Made by a program: the position numbers and the translations under genes
In this document: positions 33,705 through 42,228 of the stretch, piece by piece
Layout: every line of letters begins with the position of its first letter
Numbering within the stretch: the first letter of the stretch is position 1
NCBI GenBank assembly: GCA_052246725.1
Contig: JBQQCL010000007.1
Length of the DNA: 64,000 bases
Strand: one strand, 5' to 3'
DNA from: Pseudalkalibacillus sp052246725
Lineage (GTDB): Bacteria > Bacillota > Bacilli > Bacillales > Fictibacillaceae
Notes under the pieces: generated by a model
Seen by the model: the letters and a program-made list of their open reading frames with translations, nothing else
Database searches by the model: none
What the model was told of the DNA's origin: nothing

Positions 33705-34721
33705 TTACCATCCACGTTCATATTGTTTCGGCGGTAGCAGTTCCACGTTCAGCTCTTTGGCTGCTCTTCTTGGCCAGTACGGATCGCGTAACAATTCACG
33801 GGCTAAAAATACCAAATCGGCACGTCCGTTCTGCAGGATTTCTTCAGCATGTAGCGGAGAGGTGATCATACCCACAGCACCTGTGGCAATTGAAGCTTCT
33901 TCTCGAAGCTTTTCAGCATATTGGACTTGATACCCTGGGTAAGGATTGATTTTAGCAGGAACGACCCCTCCAGAACTGCAATCGATGAGATCGACACCAA
34001 GATCTTTCATCCATTGGGCATAGTCTATGTAATCCTCCACAGTATAGCCAGATGCTTTGTAATCATTGGCTGAGATCCGTACGAAAATCGGACCGACCCA
34101 TTCTGATTTCACTGCAGTGATGATCTCTCGAAGGATGCGGAACCGTTTTTCTTTCGTTCCCCCGTACTGATCATTTCGTTGATTGATCAATGGGGATAGG
34201 AATTGATTGATCAAATAACCATGTGCCCCATGAATTTCGATGACATCAAATCCAGCTTCGCGGCTCCGTCTCGCAGCCTGACGGAAATCTTCGACTGTCT
34301 GCTTAATTTGATCAAGTGTCAATTCCAGTGGTATTTCCATCCCCTCTTTATAAGGGACTGGTGATGAAGAGTAGATCGGGCCATCAACTATCGCTTTCCG
34401 GCCGGCATGAGCGAGTTGGATTCCAATTTTAGAATCCTGTTCATGCACTAGATCGGCCAGCGTGGATAATCCTTCGACTTGTTCATCGTTCCAGATGCCG
34501 AGATCCTCCATGGAAATCCGTCCTTGGGGATGAACAGCCGACGCCTCGACAATGATCAAGCCTACTTGTCCTACTGCACGGCTTGTATAGTGTGTCTTAT
34601 GCCAGTTTGTCACTTTTCCATCCTGTTCGTCACATGAGTACATGCACATCGGGGACATGACAATCCGGTTCTTCAACGTCATATTTTGAAAGGTAATCGG
34701 TTCAAATAGTTTCGTACTCAT
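33705..34721 (-). CDS. namA: NADPH dehydrogenase NamA, old yellow enzyme family (YqjM)
   Basis: FMN enzyme that reduces activated C=C double bonds and other electrophiles; in Bacillus it answers oxidative and electrophile stress. 338 residues, TIM barrel. The YqjM-type fingerprint is present: C26 and Y28 in IVMSPMCMYS, the His pair in EIHGAHGYLINQFLSPL, and the terminal YERGW that completes a neighbouring active site in the tetramer. In B. subtilis yqjM precedes yqjN and proI, as here after a glpQ-like insertion. A hairpin element lies just upstream of its start. Confidence 0.95.
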   Translation of the reverse strand: MSTKLFEPITFQNMTLKNRIVMSPMCMYSCDEQDGKVTNWHKTHYTSRAVGQVGLIIVEASAVHPQGRISMEDLGIWNDEQVEGLSTLADLVHEQDSKIGIQLAHAGRKAIVDGPIYSSSPVPYKEGMEIPLELTLDQIKQTVEDFRQAARRSREAGFDVIEIHGAHGYLINQFLSPLINQRNDQYGGTKEKRFRILREIITAVKSEWVGPIFVRISANDYKASGYTVEDYIDYAQWMKDLGVDLIDCSSGGVVPAKINPYPGYQVQYAEKLREEASIATGAVGMITSPLHAEEILQNGRADLVFLARELLRDPYWPRRAAKELNVELLPPKQYERGW

Positions 34722-34752
34722 ACTCTCATATCTCCCATCTTTCTCTTTTACA

Positions 34753-34823
34753 CTTAAAGAAAGTATAAAATACTTTCTTCAGTATAAGCGCAACTAAGGC
34801 TCGCCTGCGCCAAGTTTTCTTTA
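34753..34823. repeat. Hairpin element, copy 5 (short)
   Basis: Ends CTTAAAGAAA and TTTTCTTTA, perfect AAGAAAGTAT/ATACTTTCTT hairpin, but the GGCTTG stem region is deleted. It lies 30 bases upstream of namA's start, so it is in a promoter position rather than a terminator position. The frame 34754-34969 overlaps it and is spurious. Confidence 0.85.
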
Positions 34824-34884
34824 TGAGATAGTTTATCACAACTAACGAATACACCTTTTGAAATTTGCTTTGAAAAACAAAGGC

Positions 34885-34923
34885 AAAAAAGACCCATGCA
34901 TCGTGTTCGTTTCGATGATGGGT
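34885..34923 (-). terminator. Terminator of the glycerophosphodiesterase gene
   Basis: Stem ACCCATCATCG/CGATGCATGGGT (one bulge) on the minus strand followed by six T, ten bases after the stop codon. Confidence 0.8.
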
Positions 34924-34931
34924 AATTCGCT

Positions 34932-35720
34932 TTAAAAGTAACTTTTCGGATTAATTTTATGAAAGACATTGCCGATTACGGTTGGTTTAACGAGCAATGA
35001 CCCGTCTGCAACTGCCCTGGTGGTATCTGGCACATCTGTAATGATCGCTTCAACCTTTTGATCACACAGCCATTTTACTTTTTTAGGATCGTTTACAGTG
35101 TAAACTCTGACTTTTATATCATGATCTCTGAACCCTTTCAGAATAGCAGGATGTAAGGTCCGCCAATGTGGATGGACGCAATCCGTCGAAAGACTCTTCA
35201 CATAGTTCCATGGTTCATACAGACCTGAGGAGTAGAGTGGAGCAATCTCTACCTTTTGATCGATTTGTTTCAATTCCTGTAAACTATAGTGATTAAACGA
35301 GGAATAAATGACACGATCTTTCAACTTGTGTCGATCCACTAGCTCATAAACGATTCTTTCCATACCATAATAGGGCATGATTGTGTTTTTTAGTTCAATG
35401 TTCAATAACAGCTTTGTCTGTTTCATCCAGATGAGGAATTCTTCCAATGTCGGGATCCGTTCGCCACTAAATTGTTTCGAAAACCATTTTCCTGCATCAA
35501 GGTTTTGCAATTGATTATATGTGAACTCACTTACGAATCCTTTGCCGTCAGTCGTACGTTTAACTGTTTCATCATGAATGATGACAGGTATTTTATCTTT
35601 CGTTAGCTGTACATCAAGCTCAATACCATCCGCTTTCATTTCTAAGGCTTTTTTAAAAGCGGACATCGTGTTTTCAGGCGCGTATTTACTTGCTCCTCGA
35701 TGTGCAAATATATATGTCAA
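34932..35720 (-). CDS. glpQ: Glycerophosphodiester phosphodiesterase
   Basis: Cleaves glycerophosphodiesters to glycerol 3-phosphate and an alcohol. 262 residues in a TIM barrel with the signature AHRGASKYAPENTMSAFKKA at the N terminus, then ADGIELDVQLTKDKIPVIIHDE carrying the metal and acid-base residues, and VRVYTVNDPKKVKWL late. I place the start at TTG 35720 (MTYIFAHRG), about seven bases after AAGGAGCG; the ATG at 35774 has no ribosome site. No signal peptide, so it acts inside the cell, unlike the secreted GlpQ of B. subtilis; YqiK may be the closer match. Confidence 0.85.
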   Translation of the reverse strand: MTYIFAHRGASKYAPENTMSAFKKALEMKADGIELDVQLTKDKIPVIIHDETVKRTTDGKGFVSEFTYNQLQNLDAGKWFSKQFSGERIPTLEEFLIWMKQTKLLLNIELKNTIMPYYGMERIVYELVDRHKLKDRVIYSSFNHYSLQELKQIDQKVEIAPLYSSGLYEPWNYVKSLSTDCVHPHWRTLHPAILKGFRDHDIKVRVYTVNDPKKVKWLCDQKVEAIITDVPDTTRAVADGSLLVKPTVIGNVFHKINPKSYF

Positions 35721-36015
35721 AAGAGATCGCTCCTTATCGACGACTTCAATTTTGGTTGATGTATAGTTTAACATAGAGTGATTTGTTAAGAGTATTTGGT
35801 GATTTCTGCGAAAGAATTACCATGCTTAGGCTTTACTCTGACAGGTTTTCTATATAGTATATACGATTCGTTCATATTTTGCTTCCTGTTTAAAAATATC
35901 CTGTCTGAAGTTTTTTAATGTGTAAAAGGATTTCGGACACAAACCCCGAAATCTTCTTCTATAAGAATACCAAATTCGACAAATACTTAAGGTTAGTGTA
36001 TGGGAGTGAGCATCT
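35721..36015. other. Intergenic region between glpQ-like gene and yqjN
   Basis: Divergent promoter region. The only structure seen is a stem GATTTCGG/CCGAAATC at 35929-35953 followed by TTCTTCT, which could be a leader hairpin or weak terminator upstream of yqjN. No small gene with a ribosome site was found. Confidence 0.4.
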
Positions 36016-37632
36016 ATGAAGAAATGGCAGGATAAAGAAAGTTTGAAGGAATTGCTATGTCATTTAGTTGAGTTTCCAAGTATTACTGGATCAGATGCGG
36101 AAATTGCGATCAGTGAATTCATCCATATGAAGCTCAATGATCTCCAATATTTCAAGGATCATCCATTGGATTTACAGATTCATCCCACTAGTGATGGGCG
36201 TAAATTCGTCACAGGTTTGATAAGAAACGGGAACAGTTCGGAGACGGTGATTCTCATCAGTCATTTCGATGTCGTCGATGTAGAAGATTACGGGGAATTC
36301 AAGAACCTTGCTTTCCGTCCAAAAGAACTGACTGCCGAATATATGACAATCAAAAATGACCTCCCAGAAGGTGTCCAGGATGATTTGAAAAGCGGGGAAT
36401 GGCTGTTCGGAAGAGGGTCGATGGATATGAAGGCAGGCTTAGCCCTCCAAATGTCGATGATGGAAAAAGCGAGCCTCGGTGAATTTGATGGGAACATTTT
36501 ATTGTTGACAGTCCCTGATGAGGAAGCGAATTCGACAGGTATGATGGAAGCGGTAGAAGTCCTTCTTGAGATGTCCCAAACACACGGACTACACTATAAA
36601 GCCTGTTTGAATTCTGAGCCGATTTTCACCCGATATCCTGGGGATACGAACCAGTACGTGTATACAGGCTCGATCGGAAAGCTATTGCCAGGTTTCTTGT
36701 GTTACGGAATGGAAACACATGTCGGGGAACCTTTTTCCGGAATCAACGCGAATTACATGGTTTCCGAATTGACAAGGGAGCTTGAACTGAACACCGATTT
36801 TTGTGAAGTAATTGAAGGGGAAGTTACACCGCCTCCGACCAATCTGATGCAAAAGGATTTGAAAGAGGAGTATTCTGTACAGATCCCCCATGTTGCGGTG
36901 ACGCTTTTCAATATGATGACGATGGAACGCTCCATTAATGATATCAATAAGGATTTGTTGGCGATTGCGAACAAGGTCGCCGGAAGAATTGAAAAACAGT
37001 TGAATGAGAGAGCAGTTTCCTTCAACCAGTGGGAATCGTTCGATCCGATTGATAATAAAATTTCGGTCTTTACGTATCAGGAGTTACTGGAAAAAGCGAT
37101 TGAACAATACGGAGAAGCGGAGATCGTCCGACGGCAGGCGTATATTGCTGGTAGTTACAGGTTGATAGGCGACCGTGACCTTTCTACCCGCATCGTGTTC
37201 GATCTGGCTTCGCTTTGTAAGGAAGAAGGACCGATGATCGTCTTGTTCTACAGTCCTCCGTTCTATCCAGCTGTCTCGTCACGTGAGAATCCTTTTATCA
37301 AACAAGTGGTAGGAGAGATGATCGAATATGCAAAGAACCAACACAATGTCGTGCTGAAAAATCAACATTATTTCGCAGGGTTATCCGATTTAAGTTTTAC
37401 GAGCCTCTCCCAGCCAGTAGAAGGCCTCATTCCGTTGTTCAGAAATATGCCGCTCTATCAGAACGGTTATCATTTTCCACTGGATGAACTACAGCAGCTT
37501 AAGATTCCCGTCATGAACCTGGGACCATTAGGACGAGATCCTCATCGTTGGACGGAACGTTTGAATATCGACTATTCGTTCGGAGCTTTCCACGATATAC
37601 TCGGTACAGCGATCCATAAACTGTTGAAATAG
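36016..37632 (+). CDS. yqjN: M20 family peptidase, RocB-like (YqjN)
   Basis: A 538-residue protein of the RocB branch of M20 metalloproteins. Metal positions: HFDVVD near 84, RGSMDMKAGLALQ near 137 with its bridging Asp, and PDEEANSTG near 173 with the catalytic and metal Glu. RocB is tied to arginine breakdown in B. subtilis, but its reaction is not established, and YqjN is its paralogue at this place in the gene order. Cytoplasmic. ATG with GGGAGTG upstream. A two-way terminator overlaps its stop codon. Confidence 0.85.
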   Translation: MKKWQDKESLKELLCHLVEFPSITGSDAEIAISEFIHMKLNDLQYFKDHPLDLQIHPTSDGRKFVTGLIRNGNSSETVILISHFDVVDVEDYGEFKNLAFRPKELTAEYMTIKNDLPEGVQDDLKSGEWLFGRGSMDMKAGLALQMSMMEKASLGEFDGNILLLTVPDEEANSTGMMEAVEVLLEMSQTHGLHYKACLNSEPIFTRYPGDTNQYVYTGSIGKLLPGFLCYGMETHVGEPFSGINANYMVSELTRELELNTDFCEVIEGEVTPPPTNLMQKDLKEEYSVQIPHVAVTLFNMMTMERSINDINKDLLAIANKVAGRIEKQLNERAVSFNQWESFDPIDNKISVFTYQELLEKAIEQYGEAEIVRRQAYIAGSYRLIGDRDLSTRIVFDLASLCKEEGPMIVLFYSPPFYPAVSSRENPFIKQVVGEMIEYAKNQHNVVLKNQHYFAGLSDLSFTSLSQPVEGLIPLFRNMPLYQNGYHFPLDELQQLKIPVMNLGPLGRDPHRWTERLNIDYSFGAFHDILGTAIHKLLK

Positions 37633-37658
37633 AAAAAGAGCTCAAAAAGCTCTTTTTC
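37632..37658. terminator. Bidirectional terminator between yqjN and proI
   Basis: Perfect stem GAAAAAGAGCT/AGCTCTTTTTC with a five-base loop. A and T runs within the stem serve both converging genes. The G of the yqjN stop codon is the first stem base. Confidence 0.85.
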
Positions 37659-38510
37659 TCAACGTTTCGCTGTATTTTTCTTGCAGGTCGAAAAATGCTG
37701 CTGCAGTTCTTTGGAGCGTTTTGCGGCATCAAGGATACAGTGTTTAAAGGCATCCTCAACATGACGTTCCATCAAGGCACTCAATCCTGCTTCGGTTGTA
37801 CCGCCTGGGCTCGTAATATTTATTCGTAGCTGATTCAAGTCGGTGCTGGATGCTTTCATCATTTGTCCTGCACCGATCATTGTCTCAGCAATCAACTCCC
37901 TGGCTTTTGCTTCATCCAACTCAAGGTTTATGGCTGCTTGTTTCATGGCTTCTGCGATATAGTAAAGATAGGCTGGTCCGCTGCCGGCAAGGGCTGTAGT
38001 TGCATCCATATATTGCTCTTGGACCACGGTTACAGAACCGATCGCTTTGAAAAGCTCTTCCACGATCAGGCTTTGCTCCAAGGTTGTATTTTTTCCGATA
38101 CATAAGGTCGTCGTAGAGTGGCCGATCTCGGCTGAGGTGTTCGGCATCGTCCGGATAACTGGGCAATCACATTCCAGGACGCTTTCAATAAATTCTGTGG
38201 TGATACCGGCCATGACAGAAGTGATAATGTGGGAGTGTTTCACATAAGGACGGATTCGTTCAAGACCTGATTGAGCATCTTTCGGTTTCATCGCCAGGAC
38301 GATCAGATCCGTTTCCGTCAAAATACGTTCATCATCGTGGGAGATATGGATCCCGTATTTATCTTCAAGGTACTCCAACCGATCCTCATCTGTACGGTTG
38401 GTGACCATGATATTCGGAGAGGGAATCATTTTTCTTGATACCAGACCTTTTATGATTGATTCTGCCATCGACCCTGCGCCGACGAAGGTGATTCGATTGA
38501 TTGTTCTCAT
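37659..38510 (-). CDS. proI: Pyrroline-5-carboxylate reductase
   Basis: Last step of proline synthesis: reduces pyrroline-5-carboxylate with NAD(P)H. 283 residues: N-terminal Rossmann motif ITFVGAGSMAESIIKGL, VLAMKPKDAQ near 72, RTMPNTSAEIG near 119, and the C-terminal signature ALAGSGPAYLYYIAEAM and NITSPGGTTEAGL. B. subtilis YqjO (ProI) has this place between yqjN and yqjP. Divergent from yqjP, convergent with yqjN. Confidence 0.93.
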   Translation of the reverse strand: MRTINRITFVGAGSMAESIIKGLVSRKMIPSPNIMVTNRTDEDRLEYLEDKYGIHISHDDERILTETDLIVLAMKPKDAQSGLERIRPYVKHSHIITSVMAGITTEFIESVLECDCPVIRTMPNTSAEIGHSTTTLCIGKNTTLEQSLIVEELFKAIGSVTVVQEQYMDATTALAGSGPAYLYYIAEAMKQAAINLELDEAKARELIAETMIGAGQMMKASSTDLNQLRINITSPGGTTEAGLSALMERHVEDAFKHCILDAAKRSKELQQHFSTCKKNTAKR

Positions 38511-38635
38511 TTTAAATGATTCTCCCTTCTGCTAAAATGAAAGCACTCTACCATTTCAGAGTACGATCAAGTATCATATAGTATTTCAATTTCAAGACTG
38601 CTTGATTCAGTTCAACATACGGAGGCGTTTTTGTT

Positions 38636-39607
38636 TTGGACCATACAACTGAAATTCACTGCATTACGTTACCGACTCCCTTTGCAGTCGGTGATGTTAA
38701 TGTATATCTTATAAATGACGAAAAACTGACACTGGTCGATACTGGACCGAAAACGAAGGAAGCGTGGGAAGTATTTCTTACCCAAATCAATAAACTAGGA
38801 TTCAATGTAACTGATATTGACCAGGTTGTGCTCACACATCATCATCCTGACCATGTAGGTCTCTCGGATTACTTGAAAGACAACGGCACGAGGTTCATAG
38901 GATTAGCTTACAATGAGCCCTGGCTGCAAAAAGATCCGGTATTTCTTGCACACCATGATGCTTTTTACTTGAGAGTCTATCGAGAAATGGGTATTGAAAA
39001 ATTCCATGAAAAAGCGATGCAACGGATTCGCGGATATTTGGATTATTCTTGTTCCATCAATATAGATACGATCGTAAAAGAAGGAGATCGTATTGATGGC
39101 TTACCGGGATGGGTCGTTATCGAGACACCGGGTCATGCTCAAGGACATCTCTCCCTTTTAAAAGAGGAGGATGGTGTCATGATCGGTGGTGATCACCTCA
39201 TTCAACACATTTCATCCAATGCCTTGATCGAGCCGCCGCCGATCGGTGTTCAGGAACGGCCGAAAACGTTGCTTCAATACCGTGATTCACTTAGAAAACT
39301 ACTAGACTTAAACGTCAATATCGTATATGCGGGTCACGGAAAACCAGTTGTAAATCCTAAGAATCTGATCAGAAAACGTTTAGTGAAACAAGAAGAGCGT
39401 GCAATTGATATAAGGAAGATGATCATCGACCAACCGAAAACAGGGTTTGAGATCTGTCAGAATCTGTTTCCAACAATCTTCCTGAAGGAACTAGGGTTGA
39501 CGATGTCAGAAACACTTGGACATCTCGATTTATTGAGCAGTAATGATCAGATCCGGATTACAGAACAAGATGGTGTCCTTTATTTTCAAGCGAAGGAGGC
39601 GATGTAG
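38636..39607 (+). CDS. yqjP: Metallo-beta-lactamase fold hydrolase (YqjP)
   Basis: A 323-residue hydrolase with the binuclear metal motif THHHPDHVGL near 77, a further His in ETPGHAQGHLSLL near 165, Asp in GGDHLI and a final His in AGHGKPV near 235. A winged C-terminal helical part (about 255-323) follows, as in LACTB2/glyoxalase II relatives. Probable TTG start ten bases after GGAGG. The following gene begins directly after its stop codon. Substrate unknown. Same order as in B. subtilis. Confidence 0.85.
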   Translation: MDHTTEIHCITLPTPFAVGDVNVYLINDEKLTLVDTGPKTKEAWEVFLTQINKLGFNVTDIDQVVLTHHHPDHVGLSDYLKDNGTRFIGLAYNEPWLQKDPVFLAHHDAFYLRVYREMGIEKFHEKAMQRIRGYLDYSCSINIDTIVKEGDRIDGLPGWVVIETPGHAQGHLSLLKEEDGVMIGGDHLIQHISSNALIEPPPIGVQERPKTLLQYRDSLRKLLDLNVNIVYAGHGKPVVNPKNLIRKRLVKQEERAIDIRKMIIDQPKTGFEICQNLFPTIFLKELGLTMSETLGHLDLLSSNDQIRITEQDGVLYFQAKEAM

Positions 39608-40393
39608 GTGAACGACCAGAAGATCGTCGTCATCACCGGTGCTTCGAGCGGAATTGGAGCAGATATGGCGAGAATGGTTGCGTCGAAAGGTTGGACTCCT
39701 GTGTTGATGGCTCGATCCTTCGATAAACTCGAACACCTTCGCAATGAAATTAAGAACGATTATAAAACGACTGCGCATAGTTTTCAACTGGATATTCAAG
39801 ACAAAAAGAACATCGAAGCTGTGTTCAATCAGGTGCAGCATGAGGTTGGAGCGATTGATGTTCTTATAAATAATGCAGGTTATGGGATCTTTGATTATTT
39901 TGAAGATGCGAAAATGGAAGATATCGAAGGGATGTTCAATACGAATGTCTTAGGTTTGATGGCTTGTACGAAAGCCGTCTTACCTGAAATGATCAAGCAG
40001 AAGAGCGGTCATATCATCAACGTCGCTTCCCAGGCTGCAAAGCTTGCAACGGTGAAAGGCAGTGTTTATGCAGCAACAAAACATGCCGTCCTCGGGTTTG
40101 CGAATAGTTTGCGAATGGAAGTGAAGGATCATGGCATCTATGTCACGACTGTGAATCCAGGTCCGATACAAACGAACTTTTTCACAATCGCTGACAAATC
40201 GGGTCAATATGAGAATAACATCGCAAAATGGATGCTCCAGCCTAGTGAAGTGGCAACAAGGGTTGTCTCTGCGATCGACAAACCCGTCCGTGAAATCAAT
40301 CTGCCTGGATGGATGGAAGCAGGCAGCAAGCTCTACCAGCTCATGCCGGCAATCGTTGAGAGGCTAGGAAAAAAAGCATTCCGGCAAAAATAA
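39608..40393 (+). CDS. yqjQ: Short-chain dehydrogenase/reductase (YqjQ)
   Basis: NAD(P)-dependent oxidoreductase of 261 residues with the classical SDR set: GASSGIGADMA near 12, NNAGYG near 87, and the catalytic Ser in NVASQAAK with YAATKHA (Tyr and Lys) near 152-156. The extended YqjQ/DltE-like type handles lipid-like or unknown carbonyls. GTG start with AAGGAGG inside the yqjP end, no gap between the genes: translationally coupled. Confidence 0.87.
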   Translation: MNDQKIVVITGASSGIGADMARMVASKGWTPVLMARSFDKLEHLRNEIKNDYKTTAHSFQLDIQDKKNIEAVFNQVQHEVGAIDVLINNAGYGIFDYFEDAKMEDIEGMFNTNVLGLMACTKAVLPEMIKQKSGHIINVASQAAKLATVKGSVYAATKHAVLGFANSLRMEVKDHGIYVTTVNPGPIQTNFFTIADKSGQYENNIAKWMLQPSEVATRVVSAIDKPVREINLPGWMEAGSKLYQLMPAIVERLGKKAFRQK

Positions 40394-40399
40394 GAGAAG

Positions 40400-40435
40400 A
40401 CTGTTCCTGATGAGTAAGGTCAGGAGCAGTTTTTT
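40400..40435 (+). terminator. Terminator of yqjP-yqjQ
   Basis: Stem ACTGTTCCTGA/TCAGGAGCAGT with a nine-base loop and a run of six T, seven bases after the yqjQ stop codon. Confidence 0.85.
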
Positions 40436-40441
40436 ATGGCA

Positions 40442-40532
40442 CTTAAAGAAAGTATAAAATACTTTCTTCAGTATAAGCGCAACTAAGGCTCAGCCTGCGC
40501 CAAAGGCTTGGCTTGGCCAAGTTTTCTTTAAG
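40442..40532. repeat. Hairpin element, copy 6
   Basis: The most complete 91-base copy: CTTAAAGAAA at the left and TTTCTTTAAG at the right are exact inverted copies, with the AAGAAAGTAT/ATACTTTCTT hairpin and CTTGGC/GCCAAG stem inside. It directly follows the yqjQ terminator. Confidence 0.9.
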
Positions 40533-40545
40533 GATCACATTATAC

Positions 40546-40671
40546 AAATCACCGAAATATTTTGAGTTTGCACCGATAATTTTGTGATTTGCACCGATAT
40601 TTTTCAGAATTCCACCTTTATTTCTCCAGATTGCATCGAAAAATCTAGGGTTTGCACCGATATCCGCGATC
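40546..40671. repeat. Six-unit array with exact 21 bp period
   Basis: Units begin at 40546, 40567, 40588, 40609, 40630 and 40651. The best conserved part is TTTGCACCGATA; two units are exact over eleven bases, others keep only part (AAATCACCGA, ATTCCACC, ATTGCATCGA). There are no unique spacers of CRISPR size. The array fills the gap between the converging yqjQ and yqzH. Confidence 0.8.
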
Positions 40672-40691
40672 GACTAATTTCTCTCACAATG

Positions 40692-40892
40692 CTATTGTGC
40701 TGCTGAAAGGTAAGAATAAACCTTATCATGCACGATCGCAAAAACTTCTTCTTCCTGTTGGGCGTGTAAATCAAGAGCTACTTGTTCGACCAAATCGTCA
40801 TATTCATCCTCTGTGAGCGGAGATAGCTCCAAATCTCCGAAATAATCAACTAAACATCTGTCTATCATTTTCCTTAGCAGTTTTTTCTCCAT
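40692..40892 (-). CDS. yqzH: YqzH-like small protein
   Basis: A 66-residue acidic, helical protein. The opening EKKLLRKMIDRCLVDYFGD, a central SPLTEDEYDDL and the ending HDKVYSYL follow the B. subtilis YqzH pattern, and yqzH follows yqjQ there too. Function unknown in the family. AAAGGAG lies about 13 bases before the ATG, a rather long spacing. Convergent with yqjQ. Confidence 0.75.
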   Translation of the reverse strand: MEKKLLRKMIDRCLVDYFGDLELSPLTEDEYDDLVEQVALDLHAQQEEEVFAIVHDKVYSYLSAAQ

Positions 40893-41035
40893 CGTTCATG
40901 TCACACTCCTTTATCCACCTTAGAATAGGGATTCTCTTCCGTCAACAATATTTTTGGGCGTTCATTCATTCAGAAGGAAATGACTTGATTGGCTGCGAAT
41001 ATAGTTATACAAGGTTAAAAGAGGGGGAATAGAGG

Positions 41036-41212
41036 ATGAGAATAAAAGTTGTGATGAATAGCGGTAAAGAATATGTCCTTCAAATGGATAAGTCCGATTT
41101 CCAGTCAATCGTCATGACTGAAGATGATACTGTTCGAGATGAAATGATCGAGATCCACCCTTCACTTTACATTAATCCTTCCCACATCTCTTCATACGAA
41201 ATTCTAGAGTAA
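41036..41212 (+). CDS. Small hypothetical protein (58 residues)
   Basis: A 58-residue frame that is easily missed by length cut-offs. It begins MRIKVVMNSGKEYVLQM, a beta-hairpin-like opening, has an acidic middle (TEDDTVRDEMIEI) and ends with INPSHISSYEILE. This layout resembles short YqzE/DUF-type proteins whose last strand ends I-L-E, but I cannot name it. GGGGGAATAGAGG precedes the ATG, and codon use looks normal for the region. Faces rightward, divergent from yqzH. Confidence 0.6.
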   Translation: MRIKVVMNSGKEYVLQMDKSDFQSIVMTEDDTVRDEMIEIHPSLYINPSHISSYEILE

Positions 41213-41231
41213 GTGATTTACCAATTTTTTC

Positions 41232-41260
41232 TTGATATTTAGTCACAATTGGTTCATAAT
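41232..41260 (+). promoter_or_regulatory. SigA promoter of the GNAT-TetR operon
   Basis: TTGATA (41232-41237), 17 bases, CATAAT (41255-41260). Confidence 0.65.
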
Positions 41261-41267
41261 GAGAATA

Positions 41268-41290
41268 TAAAAACTAACCAGTCAGTTTTA
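41268..41290. promoter_or_regulatory. Candidate TetR operator
   Basis: TAAAAACT (41268) and AGTTTTA (ends 41290) are inverted arms around ACCAGTC, a layout like many TetR-family operators. It begins a few bases after the expected transcription start, a good place for repression by the TetR protein encoded in the same operon. Confidence 0.5.
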
Positions 41291-41310
41291 TTTTAAAGGA
41301 GGAGAAATTC

Positions 41311-42228
41311 ATTATAGAAATTAAGCGAGTGTCATCTTGCCCGCTGTCGGATGTAATTGAGGCTTGGAATTCAGGATTCAAAGGATATTTTACAGATATG
41401 ACGATGTCTGTTGATCGTTTCTTACAGCGTATGGTCCATGAAGGCCTCTCTGCTGAAGACTCGATTGTAGCGTACGTGGATGGAGTTCCAGCTGGAATTG
41501 TATTAAACGGATTCAGGACAGTGGATGGCAAAACAATCAGTTATAACGGTGGAACGGGTGTAGCACCGGAATTCAGAAGAACGGGTATCGGAAAAAAGAT
41601 GATGGAATCAGTTATAGAAATTTACCGACAGAAAGAAGTCGATACTGCGACACTGGAAGCTATACACGAAAACTCTGCTGCAATCAAACTTTATGAATCA
41701 CTTGGATATGAAATCACCGACAGGGTGGACTTTTTACAACAAGATGGTCCATTGCAACCACACTTTGAAGACTTTGAATTATCAAATGAATATGATTTTG
41801 AACATACAACACCTGAAAAAGTCAGCAAGTTGAGTTTTTATCAAAAAGAGAGTCCATGGCAGACACAGTGGCAAAGTGTGGCGAATGGTGAAGCGATGAC
41901 TGTTTCACACGAAGGCAGCCAGGTCGGATATGCATTATATCGACGGAGTTTACAACCAGATGGAAACGCCGCTGTCATCGTCCTTCATCAACTAGGTATA
42001 GACGCTGATTTCCATGATCCGCACAACCTAGTCGATTCTTTGCTGTATAAGGTTTTGGAGCCCAAACAATCCTGTAAACGTCTCATCATCAATCTCTCCA
42101 GGGAAGCGAAATTTCAATATGAAACAGTAATGAACAGAGGATACTCAACGATGATTAGTCAGGTATGTATGGAAAAAGTCATAAAGGAGCCGATTGAAAG
42201 CAATGCCAAAAGTATCGAAAAAGTATAA
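41311..42228 (+). CDS. GNAT acetyltransferase, probably started at ATT
   Basis: A 305-residue protein. The N-terminal GNAT domain (about 1-145) has the acetyl-CoA loop GTGVAPEFRRTGIGKKMM near 88 and NSAAIKLYESLGYE near 123; a second weaker GNAT-like half follows (about 150-295). Start choice: AAAGGAGGAG ends at 41304 and the only in-frame start at a fitting distance is ATT 41311 (MIEIKRVSSCPL, as such proteins usually open). GTG 41329 lies 24 bases past the site. Substrate unknown. It overlaps the TetR gene, suggesting joint control. Confidence 0.75.
   Translation: MIEIKRVSSCPLSDVIEAWNSGFKGYFTDMTMSVDRFLQRMVHEGLSAEDSIVAYVDGVPAGIVLNGFRTVDGKTISYNGGTGVAPEFRRTGIGKKMMESVIEIYRQKEVDTATLEAIHENSAAIKLYESLGYEITDRVDFLQQDGPLQPHFEDFELSNEYDFEHTTPEKVSKLSFYQKESPWQTQWQSVANGEAMTVSHEGSQVGYALYRRSLQPDGNAAVIVLHQLGIDADFHDPHNLVDSLLYKVLEPKQSCKRLIINLSREAKFQYETVMNRGYSTMISQVCMEKVIKEPIESNAKSIEKV

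Noticed and set aside
33427..33930. 167-codon plus-strand frame between gapN and namA
   Set aside because: Runs antisense into the conserved end of namA and through short repeats; low-complexity composition, no ribosome site.
34754..34969. 71-codon minus-strand frame near namA
   Set aside because: It runs through hairpin element copy 5 and the terminator of the glpQ-like gene, and ends with the translated repeat seen also at other copies.
40546..40671. CRISPR array
   Set aside because: Repeat plus variable part is only 21 bases, repeats are degenerate, and no cas gene is near. The 20 bp array at 54.3 kb fails for the same reasons.
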